DNA from: Candidatus Parcubacteria bacterium
Lineage (GTDB): Bacteria; Patescibacteriota; Saccharimonadia; Saccharimonadales; UBA4665
NCBI GenBank assembly: GCA_023434325.1
Contig: JAEYSX010000001.1
Span: forward strand, 186,001 to 250,000
Direction: 5' to 3'
DNA length: 64,000 nucleotides
Below, one piece after another: positions 17,741 to 26,762 of this stretch (positions are counted from its first letter, which is position 1; each line of letters starts with the position of its first letter). The position numbers were made by a program, and so were the translations under genes. The notes under the pieces are model-generated. The model did not search any database. It worked only from the letters and a program-made list of their open reading frames with translations, and was not told the origin of the DNA.

Positions 17741-18409
17741 TTACAAAATCGGCGTACCGGAAGCGCGCGCCCACTCTTTGACATGGGGTGAGAGTCGAAA
17801 ATCTTGCGCTGCCACATGCCGCAAACCAGGAAGTGCGAATCGATCTTGTCCAATAAGTAAGCCGAGTCTCGCGTGCATCCGTGACTCGGGGGACGAAACG
17901 GTAATAACAGTGCGGAACATCTGATGCTCCACGTCCGACGACGAGCCTCCTGCAAATAACAGCCGGTGATCCAATGGCAGAGCTGGCACAGCCTCGCCCA
18001 TCGACTCGGTTTCGTCACGTAACAGCACCGTTCCAAGTTCTTGCCCTTGCGGCAATAGCCCGATAACAGCATCTCCCTTTGACTGCGAGGAATCATCTCG
18101 TTTTACAACGACGGGCTGCAACTCTTTATCGGGAAATTCACCCTTTATTGCACTGATCACAGCTTGCCTAACAGCGAGGAGTGTAAACGTCGGTTCGCTC
18201 TTTTCCAAACGAAGCTGCTCATCATCACGTGTTAATGCATGCCACTCGTCGGCACGCAAAAAGTCCGCCCGCCGATAGCTGAGGCCCAATTGTATGCGCT
18301 GGAGTAAATTGCCAAATCGCGACGAATCCTGCTCGCCCCAATCCGAAGGCACATCAAATACCTCGTAGTCCTGTCGCGGCTCGCCGACCAATCCAAGTTT
18401 TTCGCTCAT
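17741..18409 (-). CDS. Hypothetical soluble protein
   Basis: About 222 residues from ATG 18409 (MSEKLGLVGEPRQDY); the open frame reaches 18448. Not recognised. There is no membrane segment. The first third is acidic and Asp/Arg-rich with a possible amphipathic helix (RFGNLLQRIQLGLSYRR), and the rest alternates strands and turns (DAVIGLLPQGQELGTVLL). It lies between the DUF3152 protease and another orphan gene, both on the same strand, without overlaps. Confidence 0.5.
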   Translation of the reverse strand: MSEKLGLVGEPRQDYEVFDVPSDWGEQDSSRFGNLLQRIQLGLSYRRADFLRADEWHALTRDDEQLRLEKSEPTFTLLAVRQAVISAIKGEFPDKELQPVVVKRDDSSQSKGDAVIGLLPQGQELGTVLLRDETESMGEAVPALPLDHRLLFAGGSSSDVEHQMFRTVITVSSPESRMHARLGLLIGQDRFALPGLRHVAAQDFRLSPHVKEWARASGTPIL

Positions 18410-18519
18410 ACATACTGCCCTCGTGCACGAACACAAGTATCCAGCCAAACGGCAGGAGCGTCAGTGAGCAAAACTACATGAGTTTTCGCCCACAATCCAA
18501 TCTGCCGCCAACCGCAACG

Positions 18520-19101
18520 TTACCGCAAGCGGTCAAACGGCAGATTGTGATCAACCACAAACCGAGCAAGCCCTTCTTCGATTTGCAGCATTACAGGCCT
18601 CAGAGAGAGTTCCTCGGCATCTGCGATAGGCAGCTCCCACACGTACGGGCTACGAGGCGACATGCGACTTTCTTCTGGCGTGTGATACGGGTATAAACCA
18701 CCGTCGATTCCCAGCATGTACCCATCACTTGATCTCGATGCATAGCCGGTGTAATCCACCGGGGGCACTACATGCTTTACTATTGTCCACGTAGGAACCT
18801 CAATGACCCTTTCTTTCTTGCGTTTTAATATGGGTGACTCCGAGACCTCCATCCACAGCGCTTCACCTGTAGGCTGGACACCTTGCTCAACGGCCAGGGA
18901 CGCGACTAATCTAGCAGCGCGCATAAGCCTACTAGCTCGACCAAGCCATTCTCTCTGAGCTGCAACCCTGGCTGGTTCTCGCTCAATCTCTTGCTGCCTT
19001 TTTATCCTAGCTTCACGGGCAGCGAGCTCTTCCGCAGCCGCCTTCTCGCTACGGTACCTATCTACCAGTTCGGAAAATCGATCTCTACCGTAATTAGTCA
19101 T
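18520..19101 (-). CDS. Hypothetical protein with N-terminal coiled coil
   Basis: 193 residues. The first 70 are a charged helix rich in Glu/Arg/Ala (ELVDRYRSEKAAAEELAARE) of coiled-coil type; the remainder is a compact mixed region with many Pro/Tyr (GGLYPYHTPEESRM). AAGGA lies 10 nt before ATG. No family recognised. It is followed 110 nt downstream by the orphan gene at 17741-18409 on the same strand and may share its transcript. Confidence 0.5.
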   Translation of the reverse strand: MTNYGRDRFSELVDRYRSEKAAAEELAAREARIKRQQEIEREPARVAAQREWLGRASRLMRAARLVASLAVEQGVQPTGEALWMEVSESPILKRKKERVIEVPTWTIVKHVVPPVDYTGYASRSSDGYMLGIDGGLYPYHTPEESRMSPRSPYVWELPIADAEELSLRPVMLQIEEGLARFVVDHNLPFDRLR

Positions 19102-19185
19102 AATAATAGGTCCTTAATAGGAAATATATTATCACACAAATAACAAATTAGTCAACACAGCCATCGGGCTGAGTAATAGATCTTC

Positions 19186-21150
19186 CTAAATCTTAGACTT
19201 GATGTCTTGGATGATGTCGCGAAGTTCGGCAGCTTTTTCGAATTCGAGGTTGGCGCTGGCCAGATCCATCTGAGCGGTGAGATCTTTGATAAGGTGACCG
19301 TACTCGTCTTTGGGGATCTTTTTGAGGTCGAGCTTGGCCTTATTGGCCTCTTCGGGCAAGTCGGGGCGCAAGCCCTTCTCAATCGCCTTGTTAATACCTG
19401 TCGGAGTAATGCCGTGCTCTGTGTTGTACTGCTCTTGGATCGCACGGCGACGATTGGTCTCGTCGATCGTCGCCTTCATGCTGCGCGTAATGCGGTCCGC
19501 ATACATGATAACCCGCCCTTCAACATGGCGAGCGGCACGGCCGACGGTCTGAATAAGCGCTTGTTCGCTGCGCAAAAAGCCCTCTTTATCGGCATCCAAA
19601 ATAGCAACAAGCGAAACTTCGGGCAAATCCAAACCCTCACGCAGCAGATTGATGCCGATCAGCACGTCGTACACGCCCAAGCGTAAATCGCGCAGAATAT
19701 CGGTGCGGTCTAGCGTATCGACGTCGCTATGCAGATACGCGACTTTGATATTGAGTTCCTTTAGGTAGTCGGTCAGATCCTCGGACATGCGCTTGGTTAG
19801 AGTAGTCACCAGCACGCGCTGGCGCTTTTCTATCGTGGTGCGGATTTCGGCGATAAGATCGTCGACCTGGCCGTCGACCGGGCGAACCTCGATATTGGGG
19901 TCAAGCAGACCGGTTGGCCGGATAACTTGCTGGGCAGGTTCGGGTGAGCGCGACAGTTCGTACTCGGCAGGCGTGGCGCTGACGTAAATCGCTTGGCCGA
20001 CGTGCTTCTCGAACTCGGTAAACGTGAGCGGGCGATTATCCAGCGCGCTTGGCAACCGAAAGCCGTGCTCGACCAGCACCTCTTTGCGGGCGCGGTCGCC
20101 GTTATACATAGCGCGCACTTGCGGGATGGTCATGTGCGACTCGTCGATGAGCAACAAATAGTCGTCGGGATAGTAGTCTAGCAGCGTTGCGGGCTGTTCG
20201 CCCGGCTCGCGGTCGGTGAGGTAGCGACTGTAGTTTTCGATACCCTTTACAAAGCCGGTTTCTTGCAGCATCTCCAGATCAAAGCGCGTGCGCTGCTCGA
20301 GTCGCTGCGCCTCGAGCAATTTGCCCTCGGACTTAAACTGATGCAGGCGCTGCTCTAACTCCTGCTCGATCTTGCCCATGGCGACCTGCAATTTGTCGTG
20401 TGGCGTAACGTAGTGGCTGCTTGGAAAGATATCGAGCAGCTGTGGCTTGCCCAAAATTTCGCCTGTCAGCGGGTCTATCTTAAGAATCCGCTCGACCTCA
20501 TCGCCAAAGAATTCGATACGGTACGCCAGCTCCTCACCGGCCGGAAACACATCCACCACATCGCCACGAACCCGGAACGTGCCGCGATGAAAATCAATAT
20601 CGTTGCGCTGATACTGTATGTCTGTCAGCTGGCGCATCATTTTGTCGCGCAAACGGCGCTCGCCCACCTTTAGCTTTACGCGCAAATCGTTGTAATCAGC
20701 TGGCGATCCGATACCGTAAATACAGCTTACGCTGGCGACGATGATCACATCACGGCGTGTTAGCAGCGCATCGGTGGCGGCGTGACGCAAGCGGTCAATC
20801 TCTTCGTTGATCTGACTGTCTTTTTCGATAAATGTGTCGCTGCGCGGGATGTACGCCTCGGGCTGATAGTAATCGAAGTAACTCACAAAGTAATGAACGG
20901 CGTTGTTGGGAAAAAACTGTTTAAACTCGCTGTATAGCTGCGCGGCTAGGGTTTTGTTGTGCGACAAAACTAACGTCGGCTTACCGGTATTTTGGATAAC
21001 ATTCGCCATCGAAAACGTCTTACCCGACCCGGTCACACCCAGCAAAGCCTGATGCTTAAGTCCGTCCTGCACGCCTTTGGTAAGCTGCGCAATTGCGGTC
21101 GGCTGGTCGCCCATCGGCTGATAATCGCTGCGAAGTTGAAACGATGTCAT
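19186..21150 (-). CDS. uvrB: Excinuclease ABC subunit B
   Basis: About 654 residues. Damage-verifying helicase-like subunit of nucleotide excision repair. Walker A is GVTGSGKT; the beta-hairpin region reads FDYYQPEAYIPRSDTFIEKD; Walker B is LLIDESHMT; helicase motifs include TLTKRMSEDL and QTVGRAARH; and a C-terminal UVR domain (LEFEKAAELRDIIQDIK) binds UvrC. The frame opens at 21198, but UvrB proteins begin near MTSFQLRSDYQP. A TATAAT element (21157-21162) ends 6 nt before ATG 21150 (3 nt before a second ATG at 21153), fitting a leaderless start. Confidence 0.96.
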   Translation of the reverse strand: MTSFQLRSDYQPMGDQPTAIAQLTKGVQDGLKHQALLGVTGSGKTFSMANVIQNTGKPTLVLSHNKTLAAQLYSEFKQFFPNNAVHYFVSYFDYYQPEAYIPRSDTFIEKDSQINEEIDRLRHAATDALLTRRDVIIVASVSCIYGIGSPADYNDLRVKLKVGERRLRDKMMRQLTDIQYQRNDIDFHRGTFRVRGDVVDVFPAGEELAYRIEFFGDEVERILKIDPLTGEILGKPQLLDIFPSSHYVTPHDKLQVAMGKIEQELEQRLHQFKSEGKLLEAQRLEQRTRFDLEMLQETGFVKGIENYSRYLTDREPGEQPATLLDYYPDDYLLLIDESHMTIPQVRAMYNGDRARKEVLVEHGFRLPSALDNRPLTFTEFEKHVGQAIYVSATPAEYELSRSPEPAQQVIRPTGLLDPNIEVRPVDGQVDDLIAEIRTTIEKRQRVLVTTLTKRMSEDLTDYLKELNIKVAYLHSDVDTLDRTDILRDLRLGVYDVLIGINLLREGLDLPEVSLVAILDADKEGFLRSEQALIQTVGRAARHVEGRVIMYADRITRSMKATIDETNRRRAIQEQYNTEHGITPTGINKAIEKGLRPDLPEEANKAKLDLKKIPKDEYGHLIKDLTAQMDLASANLEFEKAAELRDIIQDIKSKI

Positions 21151-21176
21151 CATAGTATTATACAACAAAATGACCG

Positions 21177-21419
21177 CTACTTGACACTGGCGCCACACAC
21201 CTCACGGTACGTACCGCCACTGCCACGCGCGCTCACGGTTTTACAGTCCGAGTCGGTGTACTCCGACACCCCCTTAGGTTGAGAAGCAAGCATACGCGAA
21301 ACACCCACCCAGGACGCCCATGTACCTACCGTAAGCACAACAAGCACGACAGATGTGACCACGAGCCTGATTTTGCGTCGTCGCTTTTTTTCGCTGCGGG
21401 TGCCGTGCAGTTTGTACAT
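21177..21419 (-). CDS. Small single-pass membrane protein
   Basis: 80 residues. A strongly basic N-terminus (KKRRRKIRL) leads into one transmembrane helix (about 20-40). A short outside tail follows with two Cys (SDCKTV and EVCGAS) that could form a disulfide. AGGAG stands 5 nt before ATG. It lies 12 nt after the LOG gene start region's neighbour and 27 nt ahead of the uvrB start. Function unknown. Confidence 0.65.
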   Translation of the reverse strand: MYKLHGTRSEKKRRRKIRLVVTSVVLVVLTVGTWASWVGVSRMLASQPKGVSEYTDSDCKTVSARGSGGTYREVCGASVK

Positions 21420-21431
21420 TCTACTCCTGTA

Positions 21432-22154
21432 TTAGCGGCGCTTACCTGCCACTAGGTCGATCACTTCGTCCAAATCGTCGGTAATCCGATACGCCTTGAG
21501 GTCGGATTTTTTGATCGTTCCTGCCGGAACCAACACCTTCTCTAGATAGTCATGGAGCGGCTGCCAAAAATCCTTGCCCACCAGAATTACGGGCAGTTTG
21601 GGAATTTTGTCGGTTTTTTGCAAATTAAGGATCTCGAACAACTCGTCGAGCGTACCAAAACCACCTGGAAAGTAAATGTAGGCTCGGGCCGTATAGGTCA
21701 ACGCCATCTTGCGACTAAAAAAGTAATAAAAGTCAGCCGAGCGGGTCACGTAATTGTTGGTATGCTGCTCGCGCGGAAGCTGGATCGCCACACCTACCGA
21801 GTCGCCGTGCGCTTCGTACGCGCCGCGATTGGCCGCTTCCATGATGCCCGGGCCGCCGCCGCTCACGATTGTCATTCCTAACTCTTCGACAATGCGACGC
21901 GACAGCTCGCGCGCCTTGGCGTAATGCTTATTGTCCTCGGGAAACGGCGCAGCAGAACCAAATATAGTAACGGTAGAATTCTGCTCTTTTAACAGGGCGA
22001 ATGCTACGCGAAAGTCATGCTCGATGCGCCGCATACGCTCCTCGATTTCGCGCTTAGACAGCGATCGGCGCTGGCGGCGCTCTTCCTCTGCCAAAAATTG
22101 CATCGGCGACATAGGTGCTTTGCGCCTTGTAAGAATATTTTTAATCTTGTTCAT
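21432..22154 (-). CDS. LOG-family nucleoside monophosphate phosphoribohydrolase-like protein
   Basis: 240 residues. A Rossmann-like fold with the two LOG signatures GGGPGIMEAANRGA and PGGFGTLDELFE, preceded by VTIFGSAAP. LOG enzymes remove ribose-5-phosphate from cytokinin-type nucleotides or AMP; many bacterial members are of unsettled role (TIGR00730 group). The N-terminal 60 residues are an extra charged helical region (EERRQRRSLSKREIEERMRR). GAGGG precedes ATG 22154. It is tightly followed by the small membrane protein gene. Confidence 0.88.
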   Translation of the reverse strand: MNKIKNILTRRKAPMSPMQFLAEEERRQRRSLSKREIEERMRRIEHDFRVAFALLKEQNSTVTIFGSAAPFPEDNKHYAKARELSRRIVEELGMTIVSGGGPGIMEAANRGAYEAHGDSVGVAIQLPREQHTNNYVTRSADFYYFFSRKMALTYTARAYIYFPGGFGTLDELFEILNLQKTDKIPKLPVILVGKDFWQPLHDYLEKVLVPAGTIKKSDLKAYRITDDLDEVIDLVAGKRR

Positions 22155-22187
22155 CAATCCCTCGTGGTGTTTATTATTTGCTCATTA

Positions 22188-23447
22188 TTATACAGCTGAT
22201 TCCGGCTCTACCGTCGCCTCTTGCATCGCCAGCTGCGACGTGAGGTCGCCGGCAAGTTGCTGATGCACGGCCGCCTCTAGGTTGTCCTGGTTTAGGTAAC
22301 GAACCATAAGCTCGTGCCACAAATTGTCGCGGACAAAATGCACAATGCGGTCGGCAAACGACAATCCGTTACAGTATCCCAGCGCCACGTCCAGCACGTT
22401 GCATGACACAATCGAACCTTCAGCCAAAAGCCCTACGTGCGAAGTACCCTGCCAAAAGCTCAGCTCCTGATCCAGGCTCGCCAGCAATTCCTCGCCGCTC
22501 GTCCACGCCAAATCGTCGGGCTGCACATGCGGCTCGAATATCTCTGGATGGAACGCATCGACAAACCGGGCGTAGTACCGTTGAATCATCTTCCACGGCA
22601 CTGGCTGGCCGGCAAGTTCTGCCGACGTGTACGGCTCAGCCAACGATGACTTTTGGATTATCTCACCAAAGTCGGGCTTTACTTGCTGCAACTTGGCATA
22701 CGAGCTATGCGCGCGTACTTTGTTCATCTCCTCGGCAGCAAGCAGAATAGTCGTTAACGCAAGTCCGGTAATATTATGCTGCACCGGCAGCAACACGACT
22801 GCACCTAATTCTGGAAACGTAAGTATGTGGTGGCGCGACGCCTCGGCATACTCTTGCGCCAGACTCTGCCAGTGTTTACCCGTGGGGTTAACAACCGTTA
22901 TCTTTTTGGTCTCAAAGTCACTGGGGGCAAGTTTTGCATACTGCTCGCGAAACGCCCGGTGCCAAGAGGCGGACTCGCTGATAAGGGCAGCGGCATATAG
23001 CTGCGGCGCAGATTCGTGTTTAAACATCGAATCGGCCGATCGATAGCCCAGCCGCTTCATCACCATCCTGGGCGGTTTCTTTTTGAGCAAGCGCTTGGCC
23101 ACGCTGGCCTTTAAGACAAAGGCCGAGTTGGTTGGCTGGTCATTTAAAAACTTAACGACCTTAGCTACCACTTGATCCGGCGACGCGTCATCGGCCAAAC
23201 CGAGTGCCTTGCGCGCGGTTTGCTCGTCGTGCCGAAGTCGCCCTTGCAACGCGCTATACAACTCCGGACCGGTGGTGTCATTGGGATCCAACCCGAGCTG
23301 GATAATTTTGGTGCGCATATTCTGCAAGATGTCCGAGGTAAGCCGAATGTCGGTGCCAGGCAAACCGGCAGCACGTTCTAGCTGCTGAATACTGCGGCTA
23401 AAAGCCGGTTCCACCGCCCCCAAAGCTTCGGACAAAAATCGCGTCAT
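22188..23447 (-). CDS. Hypothetical protein, 419 residues
   Basis: Not recognised. There are no membrane segments or signal peptide. The N-terminal 150 residues are helical with a basic patch (VAKRLLKKKPPRMVMKRLGY). The middle contains FPELGAVVLLPVQHNITGLALTTI and a long amphipathic helix. The C-terminus includes WHELMVRYLNQDNLEAAVHQ and a Gln/Glu/Ala tail. An element TAGGTAAG precedes ATG. The intact, well-composed long frame makes it a real gene; it may be specific to this lineage. It lies 33 nt upstream of the LOG gene and is probably co-transcribed with it. Confidence 0.65.
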   Translation of the reverse strand: MTRFLSEALGAVEPAFSRSIQQLERAAGLPGTDIRLTSDILQNMRTKIIQLGLDPNDTTGPELYSALQGRLRHDEQTARKALGLADDASPDQVVAKVVKFLNDQPTNSAFVLKASVAKRLLKKKPPRMVMKRLGYRSADSMFKHESAPQLYAAALISESASWHRAFREQYAKLAPSDFETKKITVVNPTGKHWQSLAQEYAEASRHHILTFPELGAVVLLPVQHNITGLALTTILLAAEEMNKVRAHSSYAKLQQVKPDFGEIIQKSSLAEPYTSAELAGQPVPWKMIQRYYARFVDAFHPEIFEPHVQPDDLAWTSGEELLASLDQELSFWQGTSHVGLLAEGSIVSCNVLDVALGYCNGLSFADRIVHFVRDNLWHELMVRYLNQDNLEAAVHQQLAGDLTSQLAMQEATVEPESAV

Positions 23448-23575
23448 ACTTACCTACACATTACCACAAGCGATATATTACACGCTACAACAATACGCAC
23501 CTTTTAAGCTGCGCACCCTAATCTACGCTACAAATACGTTCATCGAACAACAGATTCGCAAGCGCGGTAACCTTT

Positions 23576-24580
23576 TTAGAGTGGGCGAGGCTTGTAGTTC
23601 TTTGGCGCGTGGTGCAGATACTGCTGGATTTCCTTTTCGGTCACCAAGCCCTCTACTCCGCCGACCTTTTGCACAACACTCATCGAGTTAATCGGCGCCC
23701 AACACAGCGCTTCCTCAAGACTCAGCCCCTTGGCAGCGGCAGCTACGAAGGTTGACGAAAAAGCATCGCCTGCGCCGGTACGCTCGAATGGCGGTTGCGG
23801 GTCAGGGTATGGGGGCATGAAGAGTCGTTTGGCGCCATCCGACGCGTATGCACCGTTTGGTCCGTCAGTAATCACAACCACCTTTGGCCCCAGCTCGTGC
23901 AGCTTGTCAAACAAATCATGCATATTGTGAATATCGCCGCCGCCGACAAACGCCGCCTCTTCGCGGTTAAGCAAAAGAATGGAAGCGTTCTGGTACATGC
24001 GCTTCATCCGCTTGGTGCCGGCCTTCATCTGGAAGGTGCCGGGCTGGAATGCCAAATGCACGTTGGGGTGCTCGTCCAGCCAGTCGGCGATGTCGTCGTG
24101 ATACTCTAGGGCGTTCTCGCTGATAGAGCTAAAGTAAATCCAGCGAGGCATCTCTTTGGCTGCGATGTGTGGCCAGTGGTAATTATAATTCTCGTGATTA
24201 ATCAGAATAGTGCGCTCTTCTTCGTACCACAAGACATAGTGGTAGTTACTCTTTTTACCCGAGTTAATCCTGACAAAGCGTGTGTCAACCTTGTGGCGAC
24301 CGAGTGTGGTGATAATTTCACGTCCTTGTGCATCCGAGCCCACGTTAGAAACGAATCCGCTCTTAAGGCCAAGCCGGGCAAATGATACGGCAGCGTTGGC
24401 TGCGTTACCCACACCCTCTACAACAACGGTGTACTCAAAGGGCAGCTTTGTGCCAAAGGGCATCGAAAGCCACTTGGTGCCATCCTTCTCGGTGACGACC
24501 TTGGCCTGGTCTTCAAATAAGTTGATAAATGCGTCTGTGACAACGTCACCTACACTTAAAATATCGAACTGGCTGCTCAT
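23576..24580 (-). CDS. PfkB/ribokinase-family sugar kinase
   Basis: 334 residues. ATP-dependent sugar or nucleoside kinase fold. The N-terminal signature region is GVGNAANAAVSFARLGL, and the C-terminal ATP/catalytic motif is ERTGAGDAFSSTFVAAA with the catalytic Asp of GAGDAF. GGAAGG precedes the ATG. It is the first member of a run of sugar-phosphate genes (aldolase, transketolase, rpe, rpiB, gap). A phosphofructokinase-like role would complete glycolysis, since Saccharibacteria generally lack classical PfkA, but ribokinase or adenosine kinase activity fits the sequence equally well. Confidence 0.85.
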   Translation of the reverse strand: MSSQFDILSVGDVVTDAFINLFEDQAKVVTEKDGTKWLSMPFGTKLPFEYTVVVEGVGNAANAAVSFARLGLKSGFVSNVGSDAQGREIITTLGRHKVDTRFVRINSGKKSNYHYVLWYEEERTILINHENYNYHWPHIAAKEMPRWIYFSSISENALEYHDDIADWLDEHPNVHLAFQPGTFQMKAGTKRMKRMYQNASILLLNREEAAFVGGGDIHNMHDLFDKLHELGPKVVVITDGPNGAYASDGAKRLFMPPYPDPQPPFERTGAGDAFSSTFVAAAAKGLSLEEALCWAPINSMSVVQKVGGVEGLVTEKEIQQYLHHAPKNYKPRPL

Positions 24581-24697
24581 TTGTTACCTTCCGTTATGCT
24601 TATGTTTATTGTACCTGCTACTCAGATATAAATCCACTCCATTTAACAGAAAATGTGAGCGGTGTATGGCTCTTGAACGTAGATGCTCGAAGGCCGT

Positions 24698-25774
24698 CTA
24701 CAGGTCTTGAGAGTGCGACACAAAGTTGTCGGCAACGAGCTGCGATTCGTCCAACTCGCCTTTAGCTGCCGCACTAGCCATCTCGAGTTGACGGCGGAAC
24801 AGTGCCTGGATACCGTCGCGGTCGCCACGGTTTTGAGCCCAAGCCTTGAGCACTGGGTCTTGCAGAGCGCGCGAGTACGAGAACGTAACGCCCCAGTTAA
24901 GCTGACCGTGTTGAGCGACGCGGTTAATAACCTTAAGGCGATCGATAATGTGATCGAGGTCAATCAGCGCGTCGGTTGTGCTTTGACCACCGCTCAGGAA
25001 TACAATGCCTCCGAGATCGGCTGGTACGTGCTCTTGGAACACGCGCACCGTGCGCTCGGCCACCTCGTCATGATTTATAGGCGTACCGCTGTCTTTACCC
25101 GGCAAAACCATGCTTGTCTTGAGGATAGCGCCCGGCAGGTGCACGCGGAAGGCGCGCATCGTCTGGAACAAGATATCAAAGGTGTGCGCCATCACTTGCT
25201 CACAGCGCTCTGCCGTGTGCGTGCCATCAAACAAAATCTCCGGCTCGACAATAGGCACGATGCCTGCCTCTTGGCAGATGCGGGCGTAGCGAGAAAGTAC
25301 AAACGTGTTGGCGCCGATACATTCGTCAGTAGGAATCTCGTCGCCAATGGTTATCACCGAACGCCACTTGGCAAAACGGCCGCCCGCTGCAGCGTACTCG
25401 GCCATGCGCTCTGGCAGACCGTCTAACCCTTGCGACACCTTCTCCCCAGGGAATCCAGGCAAGTCAACTAGGCCGCCGTCTACCTTGATACCCGGCAAAA
25501 TGCCATGCTCCGCAAGATACTTACGAAAGACCTGGCCACGCTCGGATGTTTGCCAAAACGTTTCGTCGTACAAGATTACGCCGCTTAAAAATTCCTCTGC
25601 CCCGGGCGAAGTTAACAGAAGGTCTCGATACTCTCGGCGAGTATCCTCGGTACAAGGCACGCCCACAGCGTCAAAACGCTTCTGGCAGGTTGCTGCGCTC
25701 TCATCGGCAGCCAGCAAACCCTTGCCCGACTGCACCATTTGTTTTGCGGTGTCTTCTAGTAGTTGTATATTCAT
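24698..25774 (-). CDS. Fructose-bisphosphate aldolase, class I
   Basis: 358 residues, Schiff-base type aldolase similar to the eukaryotic enzymes rather than the zinc class II form common in bacteria. GKGLLAADESAAT at the N-terminus, IVEPEILFDG in the middle and the Schiff-base Lys in ILKTSMVLPG are all present, with the phosphate-binding FLSGGQ segment. It splits fructose-1,6-bisphosphate into the two triose phosphates. TATAAT (25781-25786) ends exactly 6 nt before ATG, with no ribosome site, so a leaderless message is likely. Confidence 0.95.
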   Translation of the reverse strand: MNIQLLEDTAKQMVQSGKGLLAADESAATCQKRFDAVGVPCTEDTRREYRDLLLTSPGAEEFLSGVILYDETFWQTSERGQVFRKYLAEHGILPGIKVDGGLVDLPGFPGEKVSQGLDGLPERMAEYAAAGGRFAKWRSVITIGDEIPTDECIGANTFVLSRYARICQEAGIVPIVEPEILFDGTHTAERCEQVMAHTFDILFQTMRAFRVHLPGAILKTSMVLPGKDSGTPINHDEVAERTVRVFQEHVPADLGGIVFLSGGQSTTDALIDLDHIIDRLKVINRVAQHGQLNWGVTFSYSRALQDPVLKAWAQNRGDRDGIQALFRRQLEMASAAAKGELDESQLVADNFVSHSQDL

Positions 25775-25780
25775 AACCGT

Positions 25781-25786
25781 ATTATA
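25781..25786 (-). promoter_or_regulatory. -10 element of the aldolase gene
   Basis: Consensus TATAAT on the minus strand, separated from ATG by ACGGTT (6 nt). Transcription would start at or next to the A of ATG. No clear -35 hexamer is seen. Confidence 0.7.
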
Positions 25787-25886
25787 CCGCTAATGGCTAT
25801 TCTGCCTATACTAATCTGCATGCGCGGCGCGGCTACATGATTTAACTGACCGACACACCATGCACACAATATGCGGAGCGTAGTCC

Positions 25887-26756
25887 TTACACAAATATAA
25901 GCGCCACACCCACGGCCGCACAGATAGAGGCTATGATTTTTCGCCGCAAAAAACGACGCTCTCGCAACATCCAGGCTCCGAGCAAAGCCGCAAACAATGA
26001 CCTCAGCCCCGACAAGACCAAAGCGATACACAGACTTTTGAGCATCACCAAGCTTGCGACAAACAACAGCCCCATGCCACTGCGCAGCACGCCGGCTGTA
26101 GCCAAAAGCGCCAGATTACGCCGCGCAAACACCTGCGGTATGTATTTTCGGCCAAACGTCAGAGCTAATAGCAACGTCGCGATCCACTCGACACCCCAGC
26201 CCCACACTATGTACGAGCCCGGGCTCATATCGCCGAGCAGCAATTTTTCGATAACCATCGACACGCCAAAACATACTGCACCGGCCAAAGCCAGCATTAT
26301 AGCGATTGTCCACTGATGCCGTTCGCGCTTGCCGATATGTACCGACAACACATAAAAGATCGCCCCCAGAACAATGGCCGACCCTATCAGCTGCTGCAGC
26401 CCCATTCGCTCGCCAAGCAGCCACATGCCGCCCAACACGCCAGCCACAATATAGAGCGTAATCAGTAACGTGCCGAGCCCGGCGTCGACATAACGAAAAA
26501 TGCGTAGCGTAATCGCCATGCTCATCGCAATCAGCACACCCCTCAGCACAAAGTACGGCCACCACTCGACGACATCGCTCCAGTACACGTCACCAAGCTG
26601 CAGCCCAATCGGCAACGCTACCGCATATGCCATGGTAAACAACGCTGCCGATATCTGCAGCTGAGCATTCGGTAGTCGCACGGACAACTTGCGTCCGGTT
26701 ATAGAATAGAATGCCCCAAACAGACTTTGACTAAGTACGACGACCAGAGCCAGCAC
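25887..26756 (-). CDS. EamA/DMT-family transporter
   Basis: 289 residues, about ten hydrophobic helices in two five-helix halves, typical of the drug/metabolite transporter superfamily. The conserved small-residue segments (GVSMVIEKLLLG and VLSGLRSLFAALLGAWML) match EamA repeats. The start is GTG, 6 nt after the transketolase C-half stop, so it is probably the last gene of that operon. The substrate is unknown. A second EamA protein lies at 40370-41287. Confidence 0.85.
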   Translation of the reverse strand: MLALVVVLSQSLFGAFYSITGRKLSVRLPNAQLQISAALFTMAYAVALPIGLQLGDVYWSDVVEWWPYFVLRGVLIAMSMAITLRIFRYVDAGLGTLLITLYIVAGVLGGMWLLGERMGLQQLIGSAIVLGAIFYVLSVHIGKRERHQWTIAIMLALAGAVCFGVSMVIEKLLLGDMSPGSYIVWGWGVEWIATLLLALTFGRKYIPQVFARRNLALLATAGVLRSGMGLLFVASLVMLKSLCIALVLSGLRSLFAALLGAWMLRERRFLRRKIIASICAAVGVALIFV

Positions 26757-26762
26757 GACTTA